DNA of 64,000 nt from Lachnospiraceae bacterium (lineage in GTDB: Bacteria; Bacillota; Clostridia; Lachnospirales; Lachnospiraceae), in contig CABJAM010000004.1 in NCBI GenBank assembly GCA_902363555.1, positions 437,778-501,777 of the forward strand, in the 5' to 3' direction. Positions within the stretch are counted from its first letter, which is position 1; the number at the start of each line of letters is the position of its first letter. Both the position numbers and the translations under genes were made by a program. The notes beneath the pieces were generated by a model. That model was not told the DNA's origin and searched no databases. It saw only the letters and a program-made list of their open reading frames with translations. Of this stretch, positions 53,801 through 62,315 are shown one piece after another.

Positions 53801-55433
53801 TCTGCCTCCGCTGGAAGACTGCATATCCTATCAATGTACAAAAGCAGATGACCAAAAGAATACATTCGTAGGGCTTGGTGTTTACGATGATCCTGACAAT
53901 CAGAGACAGGAAACTGTAATGATGAATTTAAATGCAGGTCATAGTCTTATCATCGGTTCTTCACAGTACGGAAAGACGAATATAATACAGCTCATGCTTC
54001 GCAGTATTTCGGAAGTGTACTCTCCGTCACAGGTATGGATATATCTATTGGATTTTGGCAGTATGGCGTTGAAGGTTTTTGAAACGCTAAATCATGTGGG
54101 AGGCGTCATCCTGGCATCTGAGGATGAAAAACTGAAAAATTTTATAAAAATGATGACAGGGGAGCTGAAGCACAGAAAAGAAATTTTTTCTTCGCTGGGA
54201 ATCACATCCTTTATTTCGTATAAAGAAGCAGGATATACGGATTTACCCCATATTATCGTTTTTATTGATAATTTTCTGGCGCTCAGGGAACTATATCCGG
54301 ATTTTGAAGAGGAAATTTTACTGTTATGCCGCGAGGGCATCGCAATGGGAATATCACTTGTGTTAACTTCTTTACAGACAAGTGGTATTAGCTATAAGTA
54401 TATGAGCACTATGCCAAACCGTATATGTCTGTATTGCAATCAAAAAGATGAGTATGGGAATTTGTTTGATCACTGTCATATGCAGCCGAAAAATGTTCCC
54501 GGCCGGGGGCTGATCGCTATCCATAAGGAGGTTTATGAGTACCAGAGCTTTTTAGCATTTAAGGGGGATAAAGAAATTGATCGTGTCAATGATATGAAGC
54601 AGGTTATAGAAATGACAAATGAATTGAATAAAGGGGTACATGCGGCCAGAATACCTATGGTGCCGGATCTGCTTACCGAAGACATACTCGTAAACGATTT
54701 TGGCGTGCAAAGACAGGATACATATACGGTGGCTTTAGGGTTAGATTATGAAAATGTCGGCGTATTTTCTTTAGACCTGCCTCATATGGGAGTTCTTGGT
54801 TTACTTGGGAATAACGAAGCTGTCAGAATGAACTTTATTAATGGATTAATGTATCATTTATACATAAATATGTTTAATAAACCATCCATGGTATATATTC
54901 TTGATGATACACATAAAGCGCTGAAAAGGTTTGAAAATTGCGGTATTGTTCAACGTTATTCTCTGGATGCCGGTGATATTTTGGATTGGATGGAGGATAT
55001 ACACCAGCAATTAGAAGAACGCATGGATAAGGACATGACAGCACCCGGAATAGACGTTCCACTTATTGTGCTTTTTATCGAAAATCGCGAGGCGATACAG
55101 ATTTTGGCCAAGAATACACAGGGAATGAAACTTTATAAAGACATTACCGGAAAGTTAAAGGATTTTGGCGGCTGTCTGGTATTTACCAATATAGAGGATG
55201 CACCGGTGGGATTTGGCGGACCGGAATTATTGAAAATATTGAAGGAGCAAAGAAAGCTAATGTATTTTGATAACCTGTCAGCATTGAAATTTACAGATGT
55301 ATCTAATCAGGTGTTAAGAGCTTATAAAAAGGAGCTTGTTTCAGGTGACGTGTATTATATCAATGGTGGAAATGTTCAAAAAATCCGGACAGCAAAATTT
55401 AGTGAGGAGTGGATGGAATCGTGGCGCCAATAA
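50880..55433 (+). CDS. EssC-like T7SS FtsK/SpoIIIE ATPase
   Basis: This membrane ATPase of about 1517 residues is the motor of the system. Domains in order are two FHA-like domains (about 1-95 and 115-205), a TM pair (about 260-310), and three FtsK/SpoIIIE modules. D1 has intact Walker A GTTGSGKS (about residue 699) and Walker B ILIVDEFAEL. D2 has Walker A GSSQYGKT (about 1026) and IIVFIDNF. D3 has a degenerate P-loop GLLGNNEAVRM (about 1307). This order matches EssC. The frame extends to 50832, but ATG 50880 just after the EsaB-like gene is preferred. Confidence 0.92.
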   Translation: MEYKLTIFGNGIYKEIELDNTMENGLYIGTTSLCQIRFNRENFFDDFEISVACKSGIWTMNCSRNSYLTTGKSVKEYFITLTHGDRIGVSYEKFDSEIFQLEFMLDYERRVLPYDYYVDISQQEQIYIGGHSGCQVLLNDPVLQQDYIFLKRLAEGYTLDSAHSRYGVLVNGYTVRQPEVVLKYGDFFSVLGSGFYITEQRLYFNDPLHTQTTWPVAKQRIGDSALIYPKFIRNARVSYQIPENIVEILPPQSMPQPPKKNLLMTLVPMIASLVLIVVLRGIMGGGGTFILYSAAMMLMGGVMSVWNYFNDGKDYKKAVESREQRYNDYILQQEEKIQTLREKELGILKQKYITVNEDICCVQQFDPRLYERKKEDEDFLVVYLGQGITESMRPVKYKNQEYIDTSDVLLGYPKMIYDKYRYLSNAPVTINLKNINCAGVAGKRSKLYQMLKNITVDLAVRQFYQDVKFYYILNKEDADAFRWMRWLKHAWNDEASTRNFMYDADSEKSVLEYLYSELSGRELMDIKQIQKLPHIVIFIYRSQKFMLHPLSKYVSNAASLGVTFIFFEEYRELLPQMCAYIIYLNDHDFSGTLQACANGELIQNFSYDHIPSKICESAALTLSCVYVDEVSLESTLTRNISLFKLMDIMAVTEIDLKSRWEKSRIFESMAAPVGIKSSDEIVYLDLHEKFHGPHGLVAGTTGSGKSEILQTYILSMATLFHPYEVGFVIIDFKGGGMVNQFKSLPHMNGAITNIDGREITRSLLSIKAELRKRQTLFAEYGVNHIDAYIKMYKKHEAGIPLPHLILIVDEFAELKNDQPEFMKELISTARIGRSLGVHLILATQKPSGVVDSQIWSNSKFKLCLKVQSKEDSNEVLKSPLASEIKEPGRAYLQVGNNEIFTLFQSAYSGASVNVDDDDRKYEINRMTLAGKRIPIYVKKQNKSGIKSMTQLDAIVKYINEYCQKENIQMLPGICLPPLEDCISYQCTKADDQKNTFVGLGVYDDPDNQRQETVMMNLNAGHSLIIGSSQYGKTNIIQLMLRSISEVYSPSQVWIYLLDFGSMALKVFETLNHVGGVILASEDEKLKNFIKMMTGELKHRKEIFSSLGITSFISYKEAGYTDLPHIIVFIDNFLALRELYPDFEEEILLLCREGIAMGISLVLTSLQTSGISYKYMSTMPNRICLYCNQKDEYGNLFDHCHMQPKNVPGRGLIAIHKEVYEYQSFLAFKGDKEIDRVNDMKQVIEMTNELNKGVHAARIPMVPDLLTEDILVNDFGVQRQDTYTVALGLDYENVGVFSLDLPHMGVLGLLGNNEAVRMNFINGLMYHLYINMFNKPSMVYILDDTHKALKRFENCGIVQRYSLDAGDILDWMEDIHQQLEERMDKDMTAPGIDVPLIVLFIENREAIQILAKNTQGMKLYKDITGKLKDFGGCLVFTNIEDAPVGFGGPELLKILKEQRKLMYFDNLSALKFTDVSNQVLRAYKKELVSGDVYYINGGNVQKIRTAKFSEEWMESWRQ

Positions 55434-55747
55434 TCAGATATCTTGAGGTAGACGGCTTAAAGGAGGCCTGTCTGGGCTTCAGGAATACTATTCAGCAATT
55501 TGAAAAATGTGTTTACTCAATGGAGAACTTAACAAGCAATCTGCTGGATTCATGGACAGGTCTGGGAAGAAACCGTTTTGAGACGGAGTATGTTGTGATC
55601 AAGCGTCAGTTAAGCGATATAACCGATGAGCTTTATGATATTTATGATGCGCTGGTAGATTCTCAGGCGACCTACATTGATGCAGATGAAACCGTGGCGA
55701 AGGAGATCAGCGCAGGCTATGAGATAACGGGTGGGGGAGATGTATGA
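55421..55747 (+). CDS. WXG100-superfamily-like protein
   Basis: This helical protein of about 108 residues carries SWTGLGRNRFETEY, a W-x-G turn between two long helices as in WXG100/ESX proteins. It sits between the EssC-like motor and a coiled-coil protein. A GTG at 55409 is in frame; GTG at 55421 is preferred because GAGGAG ends 11 bp before it. It overlaps the EssC-like gene end and couples to the next gene through ATGA. It may be a secretion partner or chaperone. Confidence 0.7.
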   Translation: MAPIIRYLEVDGLKEACLGFRNTIQQFEKCVYSMENLTSNLLDSWTGLGRNRFETEYVVIKRQLSDITDELYDIYDALVDSQATYIDADETVAKEISAGYEITGGGDV

Positions 55748-56142
55748 AGAAATCCGCAGTACTGGCAAACCGCAGAAGAGACCTGAAGGTAAAGTTACAG
55801 AAATATGAAAAACGCCGCAGACAGGTTCAGAGTATATTGGACAATGCCGTAAACAATTTCGATGATAATATTCGCAGTATACGGGAGCGGAACCGAAGGC
55901 TCCGGGATCGAAGTGAGAGCGGTTTTAACTCTTTTATTAATATTTTAAATCAGAATAGTGCAGTTGATGCCATTAATGAACGAGACACTTATACCGATAG
56001 CAGTATGAGCGAGATAATTATAAATCTGAAACAGGAATTACTGCGGATCGATGGGGAAATATCTGGATTGAGAAATCAGATTTCCCGGCTTGATCGACAG
56101 ATCAATGCGGCGATTGAGGAAGAACGGCGGGGATTTATATAA
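55744..56142 (+). CDS. coiled-coil protein, unknown function
   Basis: This 132-residue protein is rich in Arg, Lys, Gln and Glu with two coiled-coil blocks (about 8-60 and 88-128). No TM or signal peptide is present. It overlaps the WXG-like gene by 4 bp and precedes the candidate effector, a position held by small helical chaperone-like proteins in LXG effector operons. The family is not recognised. Confidence 0.62.
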   Translation: MKKSAVLANRRRDLKVKLQKYEKRRRQVQSILDNAVNNFDDNIRSIRERNRRLRDRSESGFNSFINILNQNSAVDAINERDTYTDSSMSEIIINLKQELLRIDGEISGLRNQISRLDRQINAAIEEERRGFI

Positions 56143-56169
56143 GTCTGAAACATAAGGGGGTAAATAAAG

Positions 56170-57495
56170 ATGAGTGATTTCAGTCTGGATTATGGAGAAA
56201 TACAATCCGCATATAGATCAGCTTCAGAAGCAGCGTCATTATCCAGATCCTATTCCGGTGATCTTAAATATAAAGTTTCCGATAAGCTGAACAGTCTGGA
56301 AGGCGGAGGAACAGGCTATACGAGTAATGCCGGATACTTTAGCAACCGAAAAATACAGCAGCTTGAAGATCGGGCAGCCAGATATGACCGCTATGCTCAT
56401 AAGCTGGATACGTTTTTGAATGGTGCTCATGGAGCCAGAAATGTGGATGCTCTTGTGGCTGCCAGATTAAAGGCCGAGTCCAAATCCTTTCGCAGAAGTA
56501 ATAATATGAGCGTTAACCCGGTCACGGATTTTTTTGTATGGATGACAACGACAGTGATTAATAAATCGGATTTTGCCAAATGGCTGAAAGATGTATTTAC
56601 TGATGTGGGCAACTGGATTGTAAAGGCAATTGACGACCTGAAGTACTGGTACAAATGCGATGGCGGCAAATACATAATAAATAGTATTGTTAGTATTGTT
56701 TTAACCGCAGTGGCTGCGGCTGTCATAGTATTTGTGGCCTGGCCGGCTTTGCTGGCTGCATCTGGCGTCTGGGCCACGATCGTGGCCGCAGCGGGGTTTG
56801 TGACAGCCCTGATCACATTGGCGGACCGGGTGGTTGCCTGTATTCACGATAGAAAGGCCATCGATGCTAATGGAGAGGACCCTGCCTGGGCTAAACGATA
56901 TGACGGCATTAACTCGACATCGGATTTTTTCACGAAGGTGCGCTCCGGGAATCGATTTATTGATCGCCTAACCTATAAAATTGCCAATATGGTGAATGCT
57001 GTCAGCAGTATTTGTGCGGTTATAAATATTTCAGATTTTGCGAAAACCGGTTTTAAGTTAATGAAGAATCCAGAATGGAAATCAAATTTTAAAAGCCTGA
57101 TTTTCAGTAAGGACAAATGGAAACAAAAATTTAAGGATATTCGTGGGATGTCAAAGGATTTCTACGATCATACAACCATGAAAACACTTAAGAAAACTGC
57201 CGGGTTATCGAATTTCAGCAAGGTTATAGATAAAATAGATTCCCCAACTACAAAATTCGGGGGATATATCACAAAATATAATAGCGAGGGCTTAGGGGCT
57301 TTAACCTGGGATGTAATTAAAGAAAATACTTATAAAAAATCCAAAATATTAAGTAATATAGATAAAATATGGAAGAAATCTACTGCAATTAAAATCAGGC
57401 AGAAACCATCATTATCGTATGCCGGTGGTGGAGGCGGTATGGGAGGACGTGGAAGTGGAAGCGGAGGTGGAGGGGCTTTTTTTGGTGGCAGATGA
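56170..57495 (+). CDS. candidate T7SS substrate with hydrophobic core and Gly-rich tail
   Basis: This 441-residue protein has an N-terminal helical segment (about 1-110) of the kind that pairs with WXG partners. A hydrophobic block (about 168-220: SIVLTAVAAAVIVFVAWPALL) could form two TM helices. A basic region (about 280-410) and a Gly-rich tail (GGGGGMGGRGSGSGGGG) follow. There is no signal peptide, and GGGGG precedes the ATG. It may be an exported membrane-active effector or a structural part. No toxin domain or immunity gene is recognised. Confidence 0.55.
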   Translation: MSDFSLDYGEIQSAYRSASEAASLSRSYSGDLKYKVSDKLNSLEGGGTGYTSNAGYFSNRKIQQLEDRAARYDRYAHKLDTFLNGAHGARNVDALVAARLKAESKSFRRSNNMSVNPVTDFFVWMTTTVINKSDFAKWLKDVFTDVGNWIVKAIDDLKYWYKCDGGKYIINSIVSIVLTAVAAAVIVFVAWPALLAASGVWATIVAAAGFVTALITLADRVVACIHDRKAIDANGEDPAWAKRYDGINSTSDFFTKVRSGNRFIDRLTYKIANMVNAVSSICAVINISDFAKTGFKLMKNPEWKSNFKSLIFSKDKWKQKFKDIRGMSKDFYDHTTMKTLKKTAGLSNFSKVIDKIDSPTTKFGGYITKYNSEGLGALTWDVIKENTYKKSKILSNIDKIWKKSTAIKIRQKPSLSYAGGGGGMGGRGSGSGGGGAFFGGR

Positions 57496-57510
57496 GCTAA
57501 GGGGGCGTTG

Positions 57511-58152
57511 ATGCAAACGGTATTTTATTCAAATATAAATAAACAAAAAGCGATAAAAAGAAAAGTAAAAAAAGCTTTTAAAAGATGGCGCACAGCATTT
57601 CCAATATCCGTTTTAATGGTCATTTTAAGTGTTATTGGGGCATGCATTTGTATGTACAGGATTCTTCCTGCCTTATCCGGAGGTATGTATGCCTTATCTT
57701 TAAGTGAGAGTCTGCTTATGACAGCAGCCCTGGCGTTGATTTTTTCAATTCCGGCCTTGTTGGTTTTTGCGTGGGCGTCCTCCGGGGGGCGTAAGATCAT
57801 TATGGCACGCGTAAATGAGCGCATAATTCTGGATAATGAAACGATATACGATCAGTTTGCCTTTCGGTTTAAAAATAGTACCAATATTACAACGGATATT
57901 GCCGAATATGCGATCCGATATATGGATATTCGCGAAATCGTGTGGAATGAGGAAAAGCAGCGGTTGGAATTATATTGTGATTATACATATGGCCAGTACC
58001 GTCAGTTTTCACAAGGAAGAAGCCGGGATAATTACACCTCTGAAACCGTAAATAATGGAATTTTTTATATTTATAATTATTTTGATAGTATGGAACTTTT
58101 AATACAACAGCTCAGTATACAAGCTGGAAAAAATATAAAGGGGATTTGCTGA
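57511..58152 (+). CDS. two-TM membrane protein, unknown function
   Basis: This protein of about 213 residues has a basic N-terminus, two TM helices (about 31-52 and 64-84) and a cytosolic-looking C-terminal domain (about 95-213) resembling small membrane PH-like domains. Start ATG 57511 (TTG 57508 also possible) after AAGGGGGCG. It is 15 bp after the candidate effector, so it could be an immunity or assembly protein. The function is not known. Confidence 0.55.
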   Translation: MQTVFYSNINKQKAIKRKVKKAFKRWRTAFPISVLMVILSVIGACICMYRILPALSGGMYALSLSESLLMTAALALIFSIPALLVFAWASSGGRKIIMARVNERIILDNETIYDQFAFRFKNSTNITTDIAEYAIRYMDIREIVWNEEKQRLELYCDYTYGQYRQFSQGRSRDNYTSETVNNGIFYIYNYFDSMELLIQQLSIQAGKNIKGIC

Positions 58153-58153
58153 G

Positions 58154-59470
58154 ATGGAAACAGAAAAAGATATAATAGCGGAATGGTTGAATCAGGGGCA
58201 AATGCTTATAGGGGCAGAGGCCTTTGATGAGGCTGATAAATACTTTGATAAAATACTGGCGAAATCACCGATGCATGCAGAGGCGTATGTATATAAAGGC
58301 CTGGTGAAGGCGAACCGCGGTGCACTGGATGAAGCTAAGGAAATGCTGAATAAAGCATTGATGATCAACAAAAATTATGCGGAAGCCTGGTTTCATTTGG
58401 GAAATATTGCTTTTATGCAGGATTCATTTAGTGAAGGTGTTAAATGCTTTAATAAATCCATTGCTTTAGGATATTCGCATCCGGATGTCTATTTTCATTT
58501 AGGACTGATGTACGAGGATAGAGAAGACTTTAATGAAGCAATACGGTGTTACAACAAGGCCATAGCCATGGATGAACTAAATACGACCTATCGTATACGT
58601 AAAGCGTCACTGCACTTGGCCACAGGGCGATATGAGGAAGCGATCCAGTCGTTAAATGAGCTGAGAATGATCGCTCCGGATAACTTTGACAGCTATCATT
58701 TATTGTCTGCTGCGTATACGATGCAGGGGCAGTTCGATGATGCACAGCGTATCCTGGAGGATGCCAGACGGCGGTTTCCGGACGATATAGACATATTATT
58801 TGACCGTCTGCGCGTATTGGCGGCCAAAGGTGATCTGGACGGCGCTTTAAAATTAGTAGATGATGCAGAACATCTGAGCCTTAATGAGGAAGGACAAAGA
58901 GAGCTTCTACTGAACAAAGGGAAATTACTTGGGCAGCAGGAAAAGATTGATGAGGCTATTACATGCTTTGAGCGGGCGCTTTCCACCGGTGGTGATTTGG
59001 AAAATGATCCAGAGGACGGGGAAATTTTATATTTCCTGATGAATGCATATCTGGCTCGGCAAAATTATGAAAAGCTTTTGGAATATGCGTTTAGAGCAGA
59101 GAAAGCAGGAGACAGTGATCCGTATGTTCTATGCGCAAAATATTATATAGCCGCAGCGTATAAAAACCTGAACAAAAATAATTCAGTGGAAAAGTACAAA
59201 GATGCGATTCGCTATTACCGGCAGATCAGTATGGAAAATCCAGAACGTATTGATGCATATCTATTTAGAGCCATGTGCCACAGGGATTTAAAGGAATATG
59301 ACAAAGCCTTAGAGCTGACCGATTATGTTGGCATATTGCAGCCGGAGAATGGGAATATACAATTAATTAAAGGAAATATTCTGAAAGAAAAAGGCGATAT
59401 CCGTGGTGCAAAGTCCGCATACCAAAAGGCCAAAAAGCTCGGTGCAAGTATTCCCGACGGGGAGGTATAG
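58154..59470 (+). CDS. TPR-repeat protein
   Basis: This 438-residue cytosolic protein consists almost entirely of TPR units (for example AEAYVYKGLVKANRGALDEA and PDVYFHLGLMYEDREDFNEA). It starts 1 bp after the previous stop and ends 3 bp before the first WXG100 gene. It probably scaffolds protein contacts in the secretion locus. There is no signal peptide or TM. Confidence 0.82.
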   Translation: METEKDIIAEWLNQGQMLIGAEAFDEADKYFDKILAKSPMHAEAYVYKGLVKANRGALDEAKEMLNKALMINKNYAEAWFHLGNIAFMQDSFSEGVKCFNKSIALGYSHPDVYFHLGLMYEDREDFNEAIRCYNKAIAMDELNTTYRIRKASLHLATGRYEEAIQSLNELRMIAPDNFDSYHLLSAAYTMQGQFDDAQRILEDARRRFPDDIDILFDRLRVLAAKGDLDGALKLVDDAEHLSLNEEGQRELLLNKGKLLGQQEKIDEAITCFERALSTGGDLENDPEDGEILYFLMNAYLARQNYEKLLEYAFRAEKAGDSDPYVLCAKYYIAAAYKNLNKNNSVEKYKDAIRYYRQISMENPERIDAYLFRAMCHRDLKEYDKALELTDYVGILQPENGNIQLIKGNILKEKGDIRGAKSAYQKAKKLGASIPDGEV

Positions 59471-59473
59471 ATT

Positions 59474-59767
59474 ATGCCTGATTTAAAATTTAATCTGGAT
59501 GAATTTGACAGAGCCGTTTCCGGCTATGAAAATACCGCTAAGAATATTTCAGAATTAAAGGATACTCTTACAAGGCATATTGAAGATTTGAAGAATATAT
59601 ACTGGAAATCTCAGGGCGGTGATGCTTTTATGGAGAAATACAAGGACGGCTGGGCAGATGTTGTGGACCGATATGTTATTGTATTGATGGAATTCGCGCA
59701 GATGATCCAGCAGGCGAGAAATGAATATGCAGATTTAGAGGCGCAGGCAAGACACATAACATTTTAA
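59474..59767 (+). CDS. WXG100 family protein (first)
   Basis: This 97-residue helical hairpin is of ESX type: LDEFDRAVSGYENTAKNISEL, a central W-x-x-Q-G-G turn (IYWKSQGGDAF) and a second helix ending LEAQARHITF. The turn is W-K-S rather than strict W-x-G. Such proteins are secreted as dimers by T7SS. It follows the TPR gene and lies 80 bp before the second WXG100 gene. Confidence 0.82.
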   Translation: MPDLKFNLDEFDRAVSGYENTAKNISELKDTLTRHIEDLKNIYWKSQGGDAFMEKYKDGWADVVDRYVIVLMEFAQMIQQARNEYADLEAQARHITF

Positions 59768-59770
59768 TGA

Positions 59771-59799
59771 TTGTGTATATGATTCCCAGAGCGTATAAA
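59771..59799 (+). promoter_or_regulatory. promoter between the WXG100 genes
   Basis: TTGTGT (59771-59776) and TATAAA (59794-59799) are 17 bp apart. TAGGAGGAAAAA follows upstream of the second WXG100 start, giving it a promoter and a very strong ribosome site of its own. Confidence 0.6.
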
Positions 59800-59847
59800 A
59801 TGAACGTCATTGGGATACATATAAATATTTTTTAGGAGGAAAAAATT

Positions 59848-60141
59848 ATGGCATCTATTAAAATCACACCGGAGGAGCTTCGGGAGGCGGCAACGACCCT
59901 GGAAGGAAAAAGAGATGAAATTATTGCGGCTGTGGGCGTTATTGAAAGTAAGGTAACTCAGACGACAAGCGAGTGGTCAGGTGCTGCCCAATCATCGTTT
60001 GTTGCCAGCTTTGAGGAAATGCTTCCAACGTTGAAGGATACCTTTCCTGAAGTTATTTCCGGAATTGCTGCCCAGCTAAAAGGTGCGGCGGATGCTCTTG
60101 AATCTGCCGATCAGGAGGTTGCAAAGGCATTTAGAGGCTAA
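59848..60141 (+). CDS. WXG100 family secreted protein (EsxA-like)
   Basis: This 97-residue canonical WXG100 protein has TSEWSGAAQSSF at the turn and typical amphipathic helices (PEELREAATTLEGKRDEI). It has its own promoter and TAGGAGG ribosome site, expected for a major substrate. The kinase gene follows immediately. It is the clearest ESX substrate in the island. Confidence 0.92.
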   Translation: MASIKITPEELREAATTLEGKRDEIIAAVGVIESKVTQTTSEWSGAAQSSFVASFEEMLPTLKDTFPEVISGIAAQLKGAADALESADQEVAKAFRG

Positions 60142-60142
60142 T

Positions 60143-62083
60143 ATGCAAATAGGAGATATACTAAACCACACCTATCGTATTCTGTCTCCCATCGGTCAGG
60201 GCGGCCTTGGCACAATCTATCTGGCCTACCATGAAAACCTTCAAAAATACGTGGTGGTGAAAAAGATACGCGACCAGGTTATGGATCTGGTGAACTGCCG
60301 TTTGGAGGTGGACATCCTAAAGAGCCTTCACCACCAATATCTGCCCCAGGTTTATGATTTTATACAGATGAGTGACGGTGTATTTACAGTCATGGATTAT
60401 ATTCCAGGTAATGATATGAAATACTATCTGGATCATGGCTGGCAGTTTTCAGAGAAGCAGCTTTGCCTGTGGCTGAGACAGCTATGCGAGGTGCTGGAAT
60501 ATCTCCATTCACAAAAGCTTCCAGTGATCCACTGTGATATTAAGCCGGCCAATATTATGATCACTACGACGGGAGATATTTGTCTGATCGACTTTAACAT
60601 TTCCCTGGACGGTGAAAATAATAAAGATCTGGTGGGCGTCAGCAGTGAATATGCAGCTCCTGAGCAGATAAGAAAAGCCAGGGCTTTGATGAGCGGTCTT
60701 AGCGGCAGCGAAATTAAAATCGATCCGCGTACGGACATTTACAGTCTGGGCGCTGTATTCTACCGACTTATCAGTGGTCAGTCGCCCAATGAACGGCGGG
60801 AGAACCGTATACGTCTGACGGATATAGTCCATCCGTACAGCGGCGCCCTGGCGGGGATTATTGACAAGGCTATGATGAACGACCCGGCGCGTCGCTTTAA
60901 AAGCGCCGGGCAGTTTATGGAGGCTCTGGACCATATGGAGGAATGGAGTCATACATGGAAAAGACTGACGGCAGTGGGGCGGATTGCCGACGGAGCCATG
61001 GCGCTGTTATCTCTTATACTTGTCTGTCTGATGATTGTGGGCTACAAAAATATGGTAAATGAGCAGTTTTTTGATGCTTATGAGACTTATATAAATACAG
61101 CACAGGTTTTATATTCTCCCATGGCAGACGGGGAGGACTTTGTGATTGTGCAGGAGGAAGGCCTGGCCCTTTTGAATGATTCACGCTGGACAAAGCTTTT
61201 TAACAAGAATGCCGTGGAAAAGGCCAATGTACTTTATAGTGTGGGGCAGGCCGCGCTTGGTGCAGAGGATTATATACAGGCATTAACCTGTATGGAAAAA
61301 GCAGCTGAGTATAATCCTGTCAATCCGGATATTTACCGGGATATAGCCATCGTCCGGGCTGTACTTTTAGATTTTGAACAGGCTGATATATGCCTTAATA
61401 AAGCCAGAGCGCTGGGCCTTCCTGAGCAGGAAGTTGCACTTGTAAAAGCACAGATCGCTTATGTGAGCGGCGATGATGCCCAGGCTTACACCCTGGCGGT
61501 GGAGGCGGCCGAAGCTGCGGATGGAGAGCTCGTGCAGCGCGCAGCGGCTCTGGCAGTGAATGCGTCGGAACGGCTGGGAAATTACAGTGAGTGCCTGTCT
61601 TTTGCAAAACAAATGGCAGCGGGCACCCGTGGTCCGCAAGCCATGCTCTGGCTGCAAAAATGTGCAGAGCTGTGTGTGAAGGCTGTGGCTTCTGAAATAC
61701 CAGAGGCCACGGAGTGGCTTAATGAGGGAATCAACTGTTATAACCAGCTTATAGAGAGTGGTTATGCCGGACACGATGATTATAATAATCTGATCTATTT
61801 ATATGAAAAAAGCGGCCGGATGAAGGACTGTCTGGATATGCTTTTGAAGATGGAGCTTATGTATCCGGAATCTTACGAAATACCGATGCAGAGGTCTTAC
61901 ATATATTACCGTCTGGAAAATGACCGCCCGCTGGCTGAACGGGATTATGCAAAGGTTTTAGACGATTATGAAAAAGCAGTGGACCTGTTCCAAAGTTCCG
62001 GTAAAGACATAAGTTCCGATGCCGGAATGGCACAGTTGGATAGTATAATTGAGCAACTGCGGGGAAAGGGGTGGCTGGAATAG
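60143..62083 (+). CDS. atypical membrane kinase with TM and repeat domain
   Basis: This protein of about 646 residues has a cytosolic Hanks-type kinase domain (about 9-260). The glycine loop is GQGGLGTIY and the Lys is in VVVKKIR. The catalytic loop is HCDIKPANIM (HCD in place of HRD) and the Mg loop is DFN in place of DFG. A TM helix (about 280-303) and an outside TPR-like domain (about 310-646) follow. Catalytic Asp residues remain, so activity is possible. This domain order parallels EssB, and it sits right after the EsxA-like gene. A frame from 60083 exists; ATG 60143 follows AGAGG. Confidence 0.85.
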   Translation: MQIGDILNHTYRILSPIGQGGLGTIYLAYHENLQKYVVVKKIRDQVMDLVNCRLEVDILKSLHHQYLPQVYDFIQMSDGVFTVMDYIPGNDMKYYLDHGWQFSEKQLCLWLRQLCEVLEYLHSQKLPVIHCDIKPANIMITTTGDICLIDFNISLDGENNKDLVGVSSEYAAPEQIRKARALMSGLSGSEIKIDPRTDIYSLGAVFYRLISGQSPNERRENRIRLTDIVHPYSGALAGIIDKAMMNDPARRFKSAGQFMEALDHMEEWSHTWKRLTAVGRIADGAMALLSLILVCLMIVGYKNMVNEQFFDAYETYINTAQVLYSPMADGEDFVIVQEEGLALLNDSRWTKLFNKNAVEKANVLYSVGQAALGAEDYIQALTCMEKAAEYNPVNPDIYRDIAIVRAVLLDFEQADICLNKARALGLPEQEVALVKAQIAYVSGDDAQAYTLAVEAAEAADGELVQRAAALAVNASERLGNYSECLSFAKQMAAGTRGPQAMLWLQKCAELCVKAVASEIPEATEWLNEGINCYNQLIESGYAGHDDYNNLIYLYEKSGRMKDCLDMLLKMELMYPESYEIPMQRSYIYYRLENDRPLAERDYAKVLDDYEKAVDLFQSSGKDISSDAGMAQLDSIIEQLRGKGWLE

Positions 62084-62128
62084 GTTATTGGCTGTTAAAT
62101 AATTTTTGTAAGAGTGAGGGATGCATCT

Positions 62129-62266
62129 ATGTTTTATGGAGCTATGGTTGTATGGATATTCCTTCTGTTCCTGTACATCGTATTGAAGCTTTGGATCTTT
62201 ATGCAAAAAAGAAAAATCAGGCAGGAAACTTCTGAAGCTGTTAAGGCTGATACTTGCAAAGGGTAA
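62129..62266 (+). CDS. 45-residue single-TM protein
   Basis: This small frame (MFYGAMVVWIFLLFLYIVL at the start) encodes one TM helix (about 5-25) and a basic tail MQKRKIRQE. GAGGG lies 8 bp before the ATG. It is too short for standard gene finding. It sits between the atypical kinase and the TPR protein and may be a small membrane partner. Confidence 0.6.
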   Translation: MFYGAMVVWIFLLFLYIVLKLWIFMQKRKIRQETSEAVKADTCKG

Positions 62267-62315
62267 GCTTTGTATAGCCGTGGAGTAATGAGTAAATGTG
62301 CAAAGGATAATAGCT

